From CAYXVU01 sp964468725 (GTDB lineage: Bacteria; Acidobacteriota; Blastocatellia; UBA7656): a stretch of DNA of 7,736 nt. The position numbers and the translations under genes are program-made. Shown here in pieces: positions 1 to 5,006 of this stretch. The notes under the pieces were generated by a model, which made no database searches, was not told the DNA's origin, and saw only the letters and a list, made by a program, of their open reading frames with translations. The stretch's first letter is position 1. Each line of letters starts with the position of its first letter. The DNA is taken from NCBI GenBank assembly GCA_964468725.1, contig CAYXVU010000268.1:1-7736 (forward strand). Reading direction: 5' to 3'.

Positions 1-13
1 CATGCGTAGCCAT
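1..13 (-). CDS. possible start of a further leftward gene (partial, edge)
   Basis: Two ATG codons on the minus strand lie at the extreme left edge, beginning at positions 13 and 3 and in different reading frames. A purine-rich stretch (GAAAGAAG) sits just before the first and about ten bases before the second, which could serve as a weak ribosome binding site for the latter. The YCII gene stops at 48, so a further gene of the same leftward series could begin here with a gap of roughly 35-45 bases, as elsewhere in the series. Only one to four codons are visible, so no product can be named and the call could be wrong. Confidence 0.22.
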
Positions 14-47
14 CTTCTTTCTGCTCGACGGTCAATCGCCAACGGCT

Positions 48-335
48 CTACCGTTGCAAATTCAGCGGCGACCAGGCGCGAATATCAGGAGCGAGGATGC
101 CCTTGATGACATCAGGGTCACGCTCCATCAAGCTGTGTGCCTCTGCTTCGTCATTGACCTTCAAGATGGTCAAGCCGCCTGAGCCATCTGCAAAGGGGCC
201 TGCCATGATGACTCTCCCTTGCTGATAGAGGTCGCGCAGATATTCGACATGATCGTCGAGCGGTTGTTCAAAGACCGTTTTCCCTTCAAGCCAATGGGGT
301 CCCGGTTTGAAAAAGACCGTAAAGTAACTGGCCAT
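48..335 (-). CDS. YCII-domain (YciI-like) protein
   Basis: This is a 95-residue single-domain protein of the YCII family (PF03795; dimeric alpha-beta ferredoxin-like fold). The family includes enzymes or binding proteins of mostly unknown substrate; one branch became a chlorohydroquinone dehydrochlorinase-type enzyme. Seen in the sequence: an N-terminal strand ending in FFKPGPHW, the DDHVEYL helix with the family's conserved His at residue 29, the RVIMAGPFADGSGG strand-turn at 41-54, and the DPDVIKGILAP segment at 73-83. It lacks the DGPF signature of the sigma-factor-associated YCII branch. The ATG at 335 is chosen because AAGGAG lies 4 bases upstream and the family pattern starts there; a TTG at 365 would add ten unrelated residues. 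It is the last complete gene of the leftward series, 54 bases after the SDR gene. Function is unknown; family assignment is firm. Confidence 0.9.
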   Translation of the reverse strand: MASYFTVFFKPGPHWLEGKTVFEQPLDDHVEYLRDLYQQGRVIMAGPFADGSGGLTILKVNDEAEAHSLMERDPDVIKGILAPDIRAWSPLNLQR

Positions 336-389
336 CGTACTCCTTATCGTCAAAGAGAAGTGCAACCCTTTGCTTTCAGACTTTGAAAC

Positions 390-1178
390 TTAAACCTCTT
401 CCAATCGGAGAGGTCGAGGTTGCTTACCGTCTACATCCCTAAATCTGTACTCATCGGCCAGTCCGGCGGCGATGCAGATTTGGCCGCTTTTGCTCATCAC
501 TTCACCATCGGCAGCTAACGCAGCGACGGCTCGCCCGATAAATTGCGGCGACTCTGAATTGCTCAAATCTAACCATGCCGCAGCCGCTATCACGCTTTCG
601 GTTCGCACCAACCCCGGATAGAGAGAAACGACAGCAACTTGATAATCGCGCAGTTCGTGCGCCATATCGGCAGTCAGTTTGTCGGTCGCCGCTTTCGAAA
701 CACCATACGCCACATTGCCGAGATATTTTTGCGCCGCCCAAAAAGAGAGATTCACGATCAATCCGCTCTTTTGTTCAACCATCATCTTGGCGGCAAACTG
801 ACTGGCAACGTAATGGGCGCGAACTCCGGCTTGAAACATGGCATCCCATCGCCACACTGGTTGTTGCCAAAAGGGCAGCGGCCAAGTGAAGACACCCTCT
901 TCCATCATCTTTTCATAGCCGCCCCATACATTGTTGACCAACAGGTCGAGCCGATGATGCCGCTCGGCGATGGCAGCAAATACGGCTCGCACTTGCTCAT
1001 CATCCCGATGGTCGCAGGGCAACGCGAAACCCCTTTGCGAAGCATAGTCGAGATCGGCAACGGTGCGCCCGGTAACATAAACCGTAGCGCCCGCATCGAG
1101 TAATTCGAGGGCAATGCCTTTGCCCACGCCGCGACTCGCCCCGGTTACAAGAGCCACTTTGTCTGCCAAGCTTTTCAT
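390..1178 (-). CDS. SDR-family oxidoreductase, DHRS1-like
   Basis: A 262-residue NAD(P)-dependent short-chain dehydrogenase/reductase, predicted cytosolic. The Rossmann dinucleotide motif TGASRGVG is at 12-19, with GR at 37-38 after the second strand, CD at 55-56, NN at 82-83, and catalytic Ser145, Tyr158 and Lys162 (YGVSK). From memory it resembles animal DHRS1 more than classical FabG-type enzymes: the RGVGKGIAL start, a long insert between NN and the central helix (about 84-110), SKAATDKLTADMAHEL, SLYPGLVRTE and the C-terminal RDVDGK all have close DHRS1 counterparts. The fourth tetrad residue (Asn in N-x-x-G) appears replaced by Gly118, and I recall the same in DHRS1. AGGAA lies 10 bases before the ATG. 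The substrate cannot be told; carbonyl or ketosteroid-type compounds are possible by analogy only. It follows a VOC gene after 53 bases. Confidence 0.93.
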   Translation of the reverse strand: MKSLADKVALVTGASRGVGKGIALELLDAGATVYVTGRTVADLDYASQRGFALPCDHRDDEQVRAVFAAIAERHHRLDLLVNNVWGGYEKMMEEGVFTWPLPFWQQPVWRWDAMFQAGVRAHYVASQFAAKMMVEQKSGLIVNLSFWAAQKYLGNVAYGVSKAATDKLTADMAHELRDYQVAVVSLYPGLVRTESVIAAAAWLDLSNSESPQFIGRAVAALAADGEVMSKSGQICIAAGLADEYRFRDVDGKQPRPLRLEEV

Positions 1179-1231
1179 CTATTCAATTTCCTAACCGCGT
1201 TACCAACGATGATTGCGCCCGGATTGGTTGA

Positions 1232-1672
1232 TCAGTTCGCCGTCGCCTGATCTGCCCTCTGCAAAGCGGGATTCCACATGATTTCCCAAACGTGTCCATC
1301 CGGGTCGGTCACATACCCGGCATATCCCCAAGGCCATTGGGCAGGCTGGCCGGGAATGCTGCCGCCTGTAGCTACGACGCGATTGATAATCGCATCCACT
1401 TCTTCTTTGCTGGCGGTGAAGTAACTCAAGACACACTCGGATGACCCGCGCGCCGCAACTGTCTGAGCAGTGGTCTTCAAGCAGTTGGCAAATTCGTCTC
1501 GTAAAATCAGCACCAAGTAGAGGTCGCCTGGCAGCTTCATCGCTAAATGATCGGCTCTGTCTTCAAGCGTCGCACTATCCGGCGCTGGCAAACCCAGACC
1601 ATCATGATAGAAGGTCAGCGACTTCTGCAAATCATCAACGGCAAGCGTGATACAACTGATTCTCGTCGTCAT
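1232..1672 (-). CDS. VOC-family protein (glyoxalase/bleomycin-resistance fold)
   Basis: A 146-residue protein of the vicinal oxygen chelate superfamily (PF00903), built from two beta-alpha-beta-beta-beta units. Unit 1 runs from ISCITLAVDDLQKSLTFYHDGLG (5-27) to LYLVLILRDE (51-60). Unit 2 spans ECVLSYFTASKEEVDAII (79-96) through GYAGYVTDPDGHVWEIMWNP (116-135). The DPDGH turn at 123-127 and Glu130 in VWEIMWNP are the usual C-terminal marks, and Glu130 is a candidate metal ligand. The N-terminal ligand position has Thr9 or Leu10 rather than His, so metal binding is uncertain. Residues 136-146 form a short polar tail. Family members range from glyoxalase I to resistance proteins and extradiol dioxygenases; none can be chosen here. 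The ATG has only a weak GAGAG upstream, and the gene sits 21 bases after the DUF1801 gene, so translation may depend on coupling. Confidence 0.93.
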   Translation of the reverse strand: MTTRISCITLAVDDLQKSLTFYHDGLGLPAPDSATLEDRADHLAMKLPGDLYLVLILRDEFANCLKTTAQTVAARGSSECVLSYFTASKEEVDAIINRVVATGGSIPGQPAQWPWGYAGYVTDPDGHVWEIMWNPALQRADQATAN

Positions 1673-1693
1673 AAGGTTGCTCTCTCGATTCGA

Positions 1694-2044
1694 CTAACAC
1701 GAGCGCTGCGGGTTTTCGATGGCGTGTCGAATGACCCGCTTGAGCGCCGCCGTTGGAATTGCATCCGTCAACTTAAAGTTGATGCTGCCTTTCCCCGTCT
1801 TGATCGTCGGATATTTGGACTTGAACTCCGCGATCAGGTTCGGGCGGTTGGTGTAGAGCGAAATGCCCTCCTTCCAATAGCCGAGCGCCACCCAACCCGA
1901 CTTCACTCTGTAAGTCGGCACTTGATAGAAAAGCGCTACCTCGGCCTGTGGATAAAGTCCCAAGATGAATGATTGCAAATGATCGAAGAGCGGCCTGCGA
2001 TCCGTCGGCACACTGGCTATGAATTGTTGAACCGTTTGATTCAT
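1694..2044 (-). CDS. DUF1801 (YdhG-like) domain protein
   Basis: A 116-residue protein of the DUF1801/YdhG family (PF08818), which some annotations label iron chaperone or frataxin-like; the biochemical role is not settled. Visible marks are the N-terminal helix TVQQFIASVPTDRRPLFDHL (4-23), the central strand ALFYQVPTYRV (37-47), the YWKEGISLYTNRP strand pair (56-68), and the diagnostic KTGKGSINFKLTDAIP (82-97) followed by a closing helix. Start choice: the ATG at 2044 places the protein at normal family length. A TTG at 2113 would add 23 residues rich in Pro and Asp that do not look like the domain. No clear Shine-Dalgarno precedes the ATG, which is unusual in this series. The 144-base gap before it is the largest in the block and contains two small inverted repeats. 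Confidence 0.88.
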   Translation of the reverse strand: MNQTVQQFIASVPTDRRPLFDHLQSFILGLYPQAEVALFYQVPTYRVKSGWVALGYWKEGISLYTNRPNLIAEFKSKYPTIKTGKGSINFKLTDAIPTAALKRVIRHAIENPQRSC

Positions 2045-2188
2045 GGCATTGTCCGCCCAAGGATTGCAATGAGGAGAGAAGTCAGGCGACGGCTCTTTGG
2101 CAAGTGACGGCAACCGGAAATCACTTACAAGACCTCGTCGCCTAACTTGTAGGCAAAGGGGCTAAATACTGACGGGGGCAATCATCGC
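2045..2188 (-). other. intergenic gap with two small inverted repeats
   Basis: This is the longest gap within the leftward gene series, just after the stop of the PhnB-like gene. One inverted repeat has arms AAGTGA (2102-2107) and TCACTT (2121-2126) with a 13-base loop. A second, read on the minus strand, is a hairpin with stem TTGCCTA/TAGGCGA (one G-U pair) and a 5-base loop at 2138-2156. Neither is followed by a T run, so they are not convincing intrinsic terminators. They might attenuate or stabilise the transcript, or mean nothing. Confidence 0.35.
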
Positions 2189-2662
2189 TTAGCCGTTGTG
2201 CTGCGACATCGCCGCGTTTCCAGCTTCAACACATTCCTCGAAGGTCACATCTTTGATGTGCGTGGCAATCGACCATTCGTGACCGAAGGGGTCTGCCAGC
2301 TTGCCATACCGATCCCCCCAAAACGCATTTTCCAAGGGCATCTGCACCGTCGCTCCTGCTTCAACGGCGCGGGCGAACCAGTCATCAACATTCTCAACGT
2401 AGAGATGCAAAGTAACGCTGCTGCCGCCGAGCGACTGCGGCGAGCGCGTCATGCCTTCAAACTCGTCGCATAGGTAAATCATCGAACCGCCGATCTTGAT
2501 CTCGCCATGCATCAGTTTGCCGTCCGGCCCTGCCATGCGGGCAACCTCTTCGGCTCCGAACGCCTTCTTGTAAAACTCAATGGCTTCGCCTGCGCCTCTG
2601 ACGACGAGATGCGGCGTTAGGGTATTATGTCCTTCCGGTATGGGTTTCACGCTTTCACTCAT
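2189..2662 (-). CDS. PhnB-like VOC-family protein
   Basis: A 157-residue VOC-superfamily protein of the PhnB-like branch (PF06983/PF00903). Residues 13-37 (NTLTPHLVVRGAGEAIEFYKK and following) form the first beta-alpha unit, LMHGEIKIGGSMIYLCDEF (50-68) the next strands, SVTLHLYVENVDDWFARAVEAG (82-103) the second unit, and FWGDRYGKLADPFGHEWSIA (114-133) the signature end. The tail THIKDVTFEE (134-143) is typical of this subgroup. His52 and the GHEW segment (127-130) sit where ligand residues are usually found. Despite the PhnB name, this subgroup has no proven link to phosphonate use and the phn genes are absent here; the true substrate is unknown. An AGGAGG Shine-Dalgarno lies 7 bases before the ATG, among the strongest in the block, so it may be the best-translated gene of the series. 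Confidence 0.94.
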   Translation of the reverse strand: MSESVKPIPEGHNTLTPHLVVRGAGEAIEFYKKAFGAEEVARMAGPDGKLMHGEIKIGGSMIYLCDEFEGMTRSPQSLGGSSVTLHLYVENVDDWFARAVEAGATVQMPLENAFWGDRYGKLADPFGHEWSIATHIKDVTFEECVEAGNAAMSQHNG

Positions 2663-2774
2663 AATCTTTCCTCCTAACCAAAATTTTTATGGCGCTTTGC
2701 CGAAGGTCTCTTAGGGGACGCCCTGCCAGACGAAAAGCCTCTCGGCGCACAGCCGGTTCACCGAGCATCAGCTA
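2663..2774 (-). other. intergenic gap with AT-rich block
   Basis: This 112-base gap separates the SRPBCC gene from the PhnB-like gene. Just upstream of the PhnB-like gene's Shine-Dalgarno is an AT block of eleven A/T bases flanked by CC and GG (2678-2692) inside otherwise GC-rich sequence. It could be an AT-rich promoter or translation-enhancing element for the downstream gene. I found no matching -35 element on the minus strand, so an internal promoter is not supported. The GGC/GCC-rich words between 2695 and 2760 can form only weak short stems. Confidence 0.25.
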
Positions 2775-3239
2775 TCAAGCTGACGCTTTGAAAAACTGCC
2801 TCTCCGCTTCGGCCAGCCGCTTCAATCTCTTCATCTGCTTATCGAGAATGCGTCGGGTGAAGGGGCTAAACAGCTTGCCGAGCAACTTCACCAACCAACT
2901 GGCTCCGACCGCTTCTGCTTTGTAGTTGAGTCGAGTGCCCGTTGCCGTCGCGTTCAGCCGATAATCCACTTGCAGAGTGAATTGCCGATTGCCGATGCGA
3001 ATCCCTAAAAAGGTCGGCTTGACGTAGTCCGTCACTTCGCCGTCATATTCGACGACCCGCCCGCCTTCGCGTATGCGCTGCTTGAATTTTGTGCCGATGG
3101 GGTTGACCTGGTCTTGTCCATCCGGGTACGAAGTCTCTTCCAACCCGTCAATCCACAGCTTGAGCTTTTGATCGTCATCGAGAAAATCGAAGACCACACC
3201 AATCGGCGCATTGATGTCGAGTTGATACGTAACCAGCAT
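2775..3239 (-). CDS. SRPBCC (START/polyketide-cyclase-like) family protein
   Basis: A 154-residue protein with the helix-grip fold of the SRPBCC superfamily (PF10604-type), which binds hydrophobic small ligands in a deep cavity; roles range from polyketide cyclisation to lipid binding and toxin-antitoxin partners. Visible: strand and helix VTYQLDINAPIGVVFDFLDD (3-22), LWIDGLEETSY (28-38), GTKFKQRIREGGRVVEYDGEV (49-69), paired strands FTLQVDYRLNATATGTRLNYKAEA (87-110), and the long C-terminal helix from about 113 to 152, rich in Lys and Arg, that closes the cavity. The ATG at 3239 is preferred because AAAGGAAA precedes it at suitable distance and the domain begins at once; a GTG at 3260 would add seven residues. 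It lies between two VOC genes, consistent with a role in handling the same class of small organic molecules (inference). Confidence 0.9.
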   Translation of the reverse strand: MLVTYQLDINAPIGVVFDFLDDDQKLKLWIDGLEETSYPDGQDQVNPIGTKFKQRIREGGRVVEYDGEVTDYVKPTFLGIRIGNRQFTLQVDYRLNATATGTRLNYKAEAVGASWLVKLLGKLFSPFTRRILDKQMKRLKRLAEAERQFFKASA

Positions 3240-3296
3240 TCCGGTTTTCCTTTCTATCACCTGAGCCGCTAACCGATTTTGACGGTCAGCGCCTGC

Positions 3297-3665
3297 TCAT
3301 AACTTTGCTGTCGCATCCATCTGCATGATCCCGAAGACGCTCTCTTCCGTATCCTGACAGTAGGCCAGATAACCAACGCCGGGTACGGCCATCTTCGGCA
3401 CGGCGATCTTGCCGCCATTGGCGATGGCTTTATCGAGAAAAGCGTCGAGGTCATCTACTTCGATGGTGTTGACGTGGCCGACAGGCCCTTTGCGAATAAA
3501 GAGGCCACCGTTGATACCCGGCTCGCCCTCCTCGCCGGTCGTCACTAACCAGTAGGGTTCGGGGCTTTCCCACTTTTGAAAGCTCCAACCAAAAACGTTG
3601 GTGTAAAAATTGATCGCTCGCTCCGGCTCGTCGGCGCTGATTTCAAAATGCACAACTCTTGGCAT
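3297..3665 (-). CDS. VOC-family protein, short single-domain type
   Basis: A 122-residue VOC-superfamily protein close to the family's minimal length. It starts with VVHFEISADEPERAINFYTNVFGW (4-27), a standard first unit with His6 and Glu8 in the ligand region. It continues with the aromatic EPYWLVTTGEEGEPGINGGL (36-55), HVNTIEVDDLDAFLDKAIANGG (64-85), and GVGYLAYCQDTEESVFGIMQMD (96-117). At the end of the second unit, where Glu is the classical ligand, it reads Gln115 in FGIMQMD; I believe this is common in this subgroup, so the ligand set differs from glyoxalase I. AAGGAG lies 8 bases before the ATG. It follows the next VOC gene upstream after 40 bases, and the two resemble each other in layout (FGW/VGW after the first helix, glycine-rich loop, C-terminal QD). 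They may be paralogues forming separate homodimers or one heterodimer. Confidence 0.92.
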   Translation of the reverse strand: MPRVVHFEISADEPERAINFYTNVFGWSFQKWESPEPYWLVTTGEEGEPGINGGLFIRKGPVGHVNTIEVDDLDAFLDKAIANGGKIAVPKMAVPGVGYLAYCQDTEESVFGIMQMDATAKL

Positions 3666-3705
3666 GGCTCTTCTCCTTCATGAAGTCTGGTAGCTGAAGT
3701 GGCGG

Positions 3706-4098
3706 TCACTTCGTTGGCTCAATCAAAGCCGCGACCGCACCCGCCGGGTCTTGAATGACGCAGAAAGTTCCGTGCGCGCCCAAACTCTTCGGCCCGACCA
3801 GAACCTGTCCGCCCTTCTCACGGCAACGCGCCACACTGGTTTCAATGTCTGCAACGGTGATGTAGATCAACCACTGCGCTGGCAGTCCGGTATTCATCCC
3901 TCTGGCGTGACAGATTCCGGCCACCGTCTTGCCGGTTGCGGGTTCATTCACGCAGTAATCGCTGTAGCCGCCCATATCAAGTTCTGCGACTTGCCAGCCG
4001 ACCACCTCGCGGTAAAAATCTCTGACTTCTTGTGCGTTTTCAATCGTCAAGTCTGCCCATGTGATCGAGCCGACAACTGGCGGATTCGTGCCACTCAT
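3706..4098 (-). CDS. VOC-family protein
   Basis: A 130-residue VOC-superfamily protein. The first unit is VGSITWADLTIENAQEVRDF (9-28) with YREVVGW (29-35); the second covers QWLIYITVADIETSVARCREKG (75-96) and a glycine-rich LGAHGTFCVIQDPAGAVAALIEP (106-128). The residue that usually binds metal at the beginning of the fold falls at Trp14/Asp16. The end of the second unit has Ala123-Ala124-Leu125 instead of Glu before the last strand, though Glu127 follows two residues later. It may therefore bind ligand without the canonical metal centre. An AAAGGAG Shine-Dalgarno lies about 7 bases before the ATG. It is the second gene of the leftward series, 83 bases after the secreted DUF1579 gene and 40 bases before a similar VOC gene. 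The family call is firm; the activity is unknown. Confidence 0.92.
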   Translation of the reverse strand: MSGTNPPVVGSITWADLTIENAQEVRDFYREVVGWQVAELDMGGYSDYCVNEPATGKTVAGICHARGMNTGLPAQWLIYITVADIETSVARCREKGGQVLVGPKSLGAHGTFCVIQDPAGAVAALIEPTK

Positions 4099-4181
4099 AC
4101 AGTTCTCCTTTGCGGGCTATGAATGAACCGTTGTCTGTCAAAAGCCGATTGTTGCTTGCGGTTGATTCGGTTATTGGATGG

Positions 4182-4757
4182 CTACTTCTTGGCAGATTTC
4201 ATGGTCATCACCAATTTCGTCTCGCTGCCCTCAATTACATACATCTTGATGGTATAGGAACGCGGGGTGATCTCTGTGTAGACCTGCTTGAACTTGACCA
4301 TCTGCCCCATCATGTTAAGGTCGCCCATAAAGACTAAATCGTTGCCTTCCCATTGCCCAGCCATGGTCATCGAACCGGCTTGCATATTGTCGAACCAGAA
4401 AGTTCGATAGGCTTTTTCGGTAGCTTCCCAAGTTATGATGCCCCTGCCCTGAAACACTCCCACAACCCCTGTGCTTTGATAGTCGGTGAAGATGGAGAGT
4501 CCGCCGGGGCCGAGTTGAGTTGAGGTCTTCCCTTGTCCCTTGCCACCGGCAAATCCCGGCATGGATTCGTGAGCCTCTACGGTCTGCCATTGACCGAGCA
4601 AAAAGTCCAACTTCTTCATCTCCGCCCCGGGTTTGGGCATCGGATACGGCATCTCTGATGAGGGTTGGGCGGCTTTCTCTTGTGCCACTACTGTTGCAAG
4701 GCTGAGCACGACGCCCATGAGGACAGCTACGACTGCATATTTTCGATTTCTTGCCAT
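4182..4757 (-). CDS. secreted DUF1579-family protein
   Basis: A 191-residue protein with a clear N-terminal signal peptide: basic residues at 3-6 (RNRK), a hydrophobic stretch at 8-24, and a likely signal peptidase I site after Ala25. It is thus predicted periplasmic or extracellular, the only exported product in this block. The mature part matches DUF1579 (PF07617): a Pro/Met-rich linker (36-48), MKKLDFLLGQWQTVEAHESMPG (47-68), GGKGQGKTSTQLGPGGLSIFTDY (71-93), ITWEATEKAYRTFWFDN (108-124), GQWEGNDLVFMGD (134-146) and VYTEITPRSYTIKMYVIEG (159-177). Related beta-barrel proteins may bind small lipophilic ligands, but DUF1579 has no established function. AAGGAT precedes the ATG at good distance. 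As the first gene of the leftward series it faces the divergent control region, so its mRNA leader would carry the series' regulation. Confidence 0.93.
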   Translation of the reverse strand: MARNRKYAVVAVLMGVVLSLATVVAQEKAAQPSSEMPYPMPKPGAEMKKLDFLLGQWQTVEAHESMPGFAGGKGQGKTSTQLGPGGLSIFTDYQSTGVVGVFQGRGIITWEATEKAYRTFWFDNMQAGSMTMAGQWEGNDLVFMGDLNMMGQMVKFKQVYTEITPRSYTIKMYVIEGSETKLVMTMKSAKK

Positions 4758-4806
4758 AAATATTCATCCTTTCTTTTTGCTTCATTTACATATGACTTTC
4801 GTCTGC

Positions 4807-4832
4807 TTTCCTGCTGGTTTCCTGCTCGTTTC
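4807..4832. repeat. 11-base tandem repeat, about 2.4 copies
   Basis: TTTCCTGCTGG (4807-4817) is followed directly by TTTCCTGCTCG (4818-4828) and then TTTC (4829-4832). The unit length is close to one DNA helical turn, so a repeated protein contact on one face is conceivable. It lies in the probable leader of the leftward transcript and may instead be simple slippage. Confidence 0.6.
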
Positions 4833-4835
4833 AAG

Positions 4836-4894
4836 TGCGCAACACTGTACTACAAGCCGCTTTTCGTTGCAAGTATAAAATGCAGTGTTGCACA
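4836..4894. promoter_or_regulatory. long inverted repeat in the divergent intergenic region (candidate operator)
   Basis: The left arm TGCGCAACACTGTA (4836-4849) and the reverse complement of the right arm TGCAGTGTTGCACA (4881-4894) agree at 12 of 14 positions, with a perfect 9-base core GCAACACTG. The 31-base centre holds an AT-rich block. If the minus-strand -10 at 4872-4877 is real, the right arm lies in its spacer and the left arm just downstream of its start site, the geometry of a repressor pair. A stem-loop in the RNA is the alternative reading. The repeat is directly visible; its function is inferred. Confidence 0.5.
4872..4877 (-). promoter_or_regulatory. candidate -10 element for the leftward gene series
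   Basis: On the minus strand this reads TATACT, five of six matches to TATAAT. The predicted start near 4865 would give a leader of about 108 bases before the DUF1579 gene. No good -35 is present: the hexamer at 17-base spacing, TTTTTA, matches TTGACA poorly. An activator-dependent promoter or another sigma factor is possible, or the match is chance in AT-rich DNA. Confidence 0.35.
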
Positions 4895-4970
4895 TAAAAA
4901 TTTTCGTAAGCTCTCAAATCCAGTAGATGACAGTTGCTTGGTTAGCAGCCAATCGGTTGCGGGCATAACT

Positions 4971-4999
4971 TTGACAGGCAAGGGAGGCTGGCATATCAT
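4971..4999 (+). promoter_or_regulatory. sigma70-type promoter of nnr
   Basis: A perfect TTGACA (-35, 4971-4976) and TATCAT (-10, 4994-4999, five of six) are separated by exactly 17 bases. Transcription would begin six to eight bases after the -10, at 5005-5007, on or within two bases of the nnr ATG. No Shine-Dalgarno lies in the usual window before that ATG; the only purine-rich word, GGGAGG at 4982-4987, falls inside the promoter spacer. Together these point to a leaderless mRNA. Confidence 0.65.
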
Positions 5000-5006
5000 C
5001 GCCCCT

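Noticed and set aside
336..365. TTG start adding ten residues to the YCII protein
   Set aside because: The ATG at 335 has an AAGGAG upstream and begins at the family's own N-terminus; the extra residues do not fit the fold.
374..388. Small palindrome TTTCA-GACTT-TGAAA between the SDR and YCII genes
   Set aside because: The 5-base arms are common by chance, and no T run or promoter element accompanies them, so neither a terminator nor an operator is supported.
639..1103. Open frame of 154 codons on the plus strand opposite the SDR gene
   Set aside because: It lies wholly inside a well-recognised gene on the other strand and has no family resemblance; an antisense shadow of a GC-rich coding sequence.
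1547..1972. Open frame of 141 codons on the plus strand spanning the DUF1801 and VOC genes
   Set aside because: It is rich in Arg and Leu, matches nothing recognisable, and crosses a gene boundary on the opposite strand.
2045..2113. TTG start adding 23 residues to the DUF1801 protein
   Set aside because: The added segment is unlike the domain, has no evident ribosome binding site, and would make the protein longer than usual for the family.
4099..4181. Intrinsic terminator between the DUF1579 and VOC genes
   Set aside because: Only a 4-base stem with a long loop and a short T stretch can be drawn; this is too weak to call.
4851..4879. Plus-strand promoter using TATAAA at 4874-4879
   Set aside because: No -35-like hexamer lies 16-19 bases upstream, and a much better promoter sits at 4971-4999 directly before nnr.
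4665..5006. In-frame upstream extension of nnr by 114 codons
   Set aside because: The extension overlaps the start of the DUF1579 gene on the other strand, has no resemblance to the Nnr family, and the conserved Nnr N-terminus begins exactly at the ATG at 5007.
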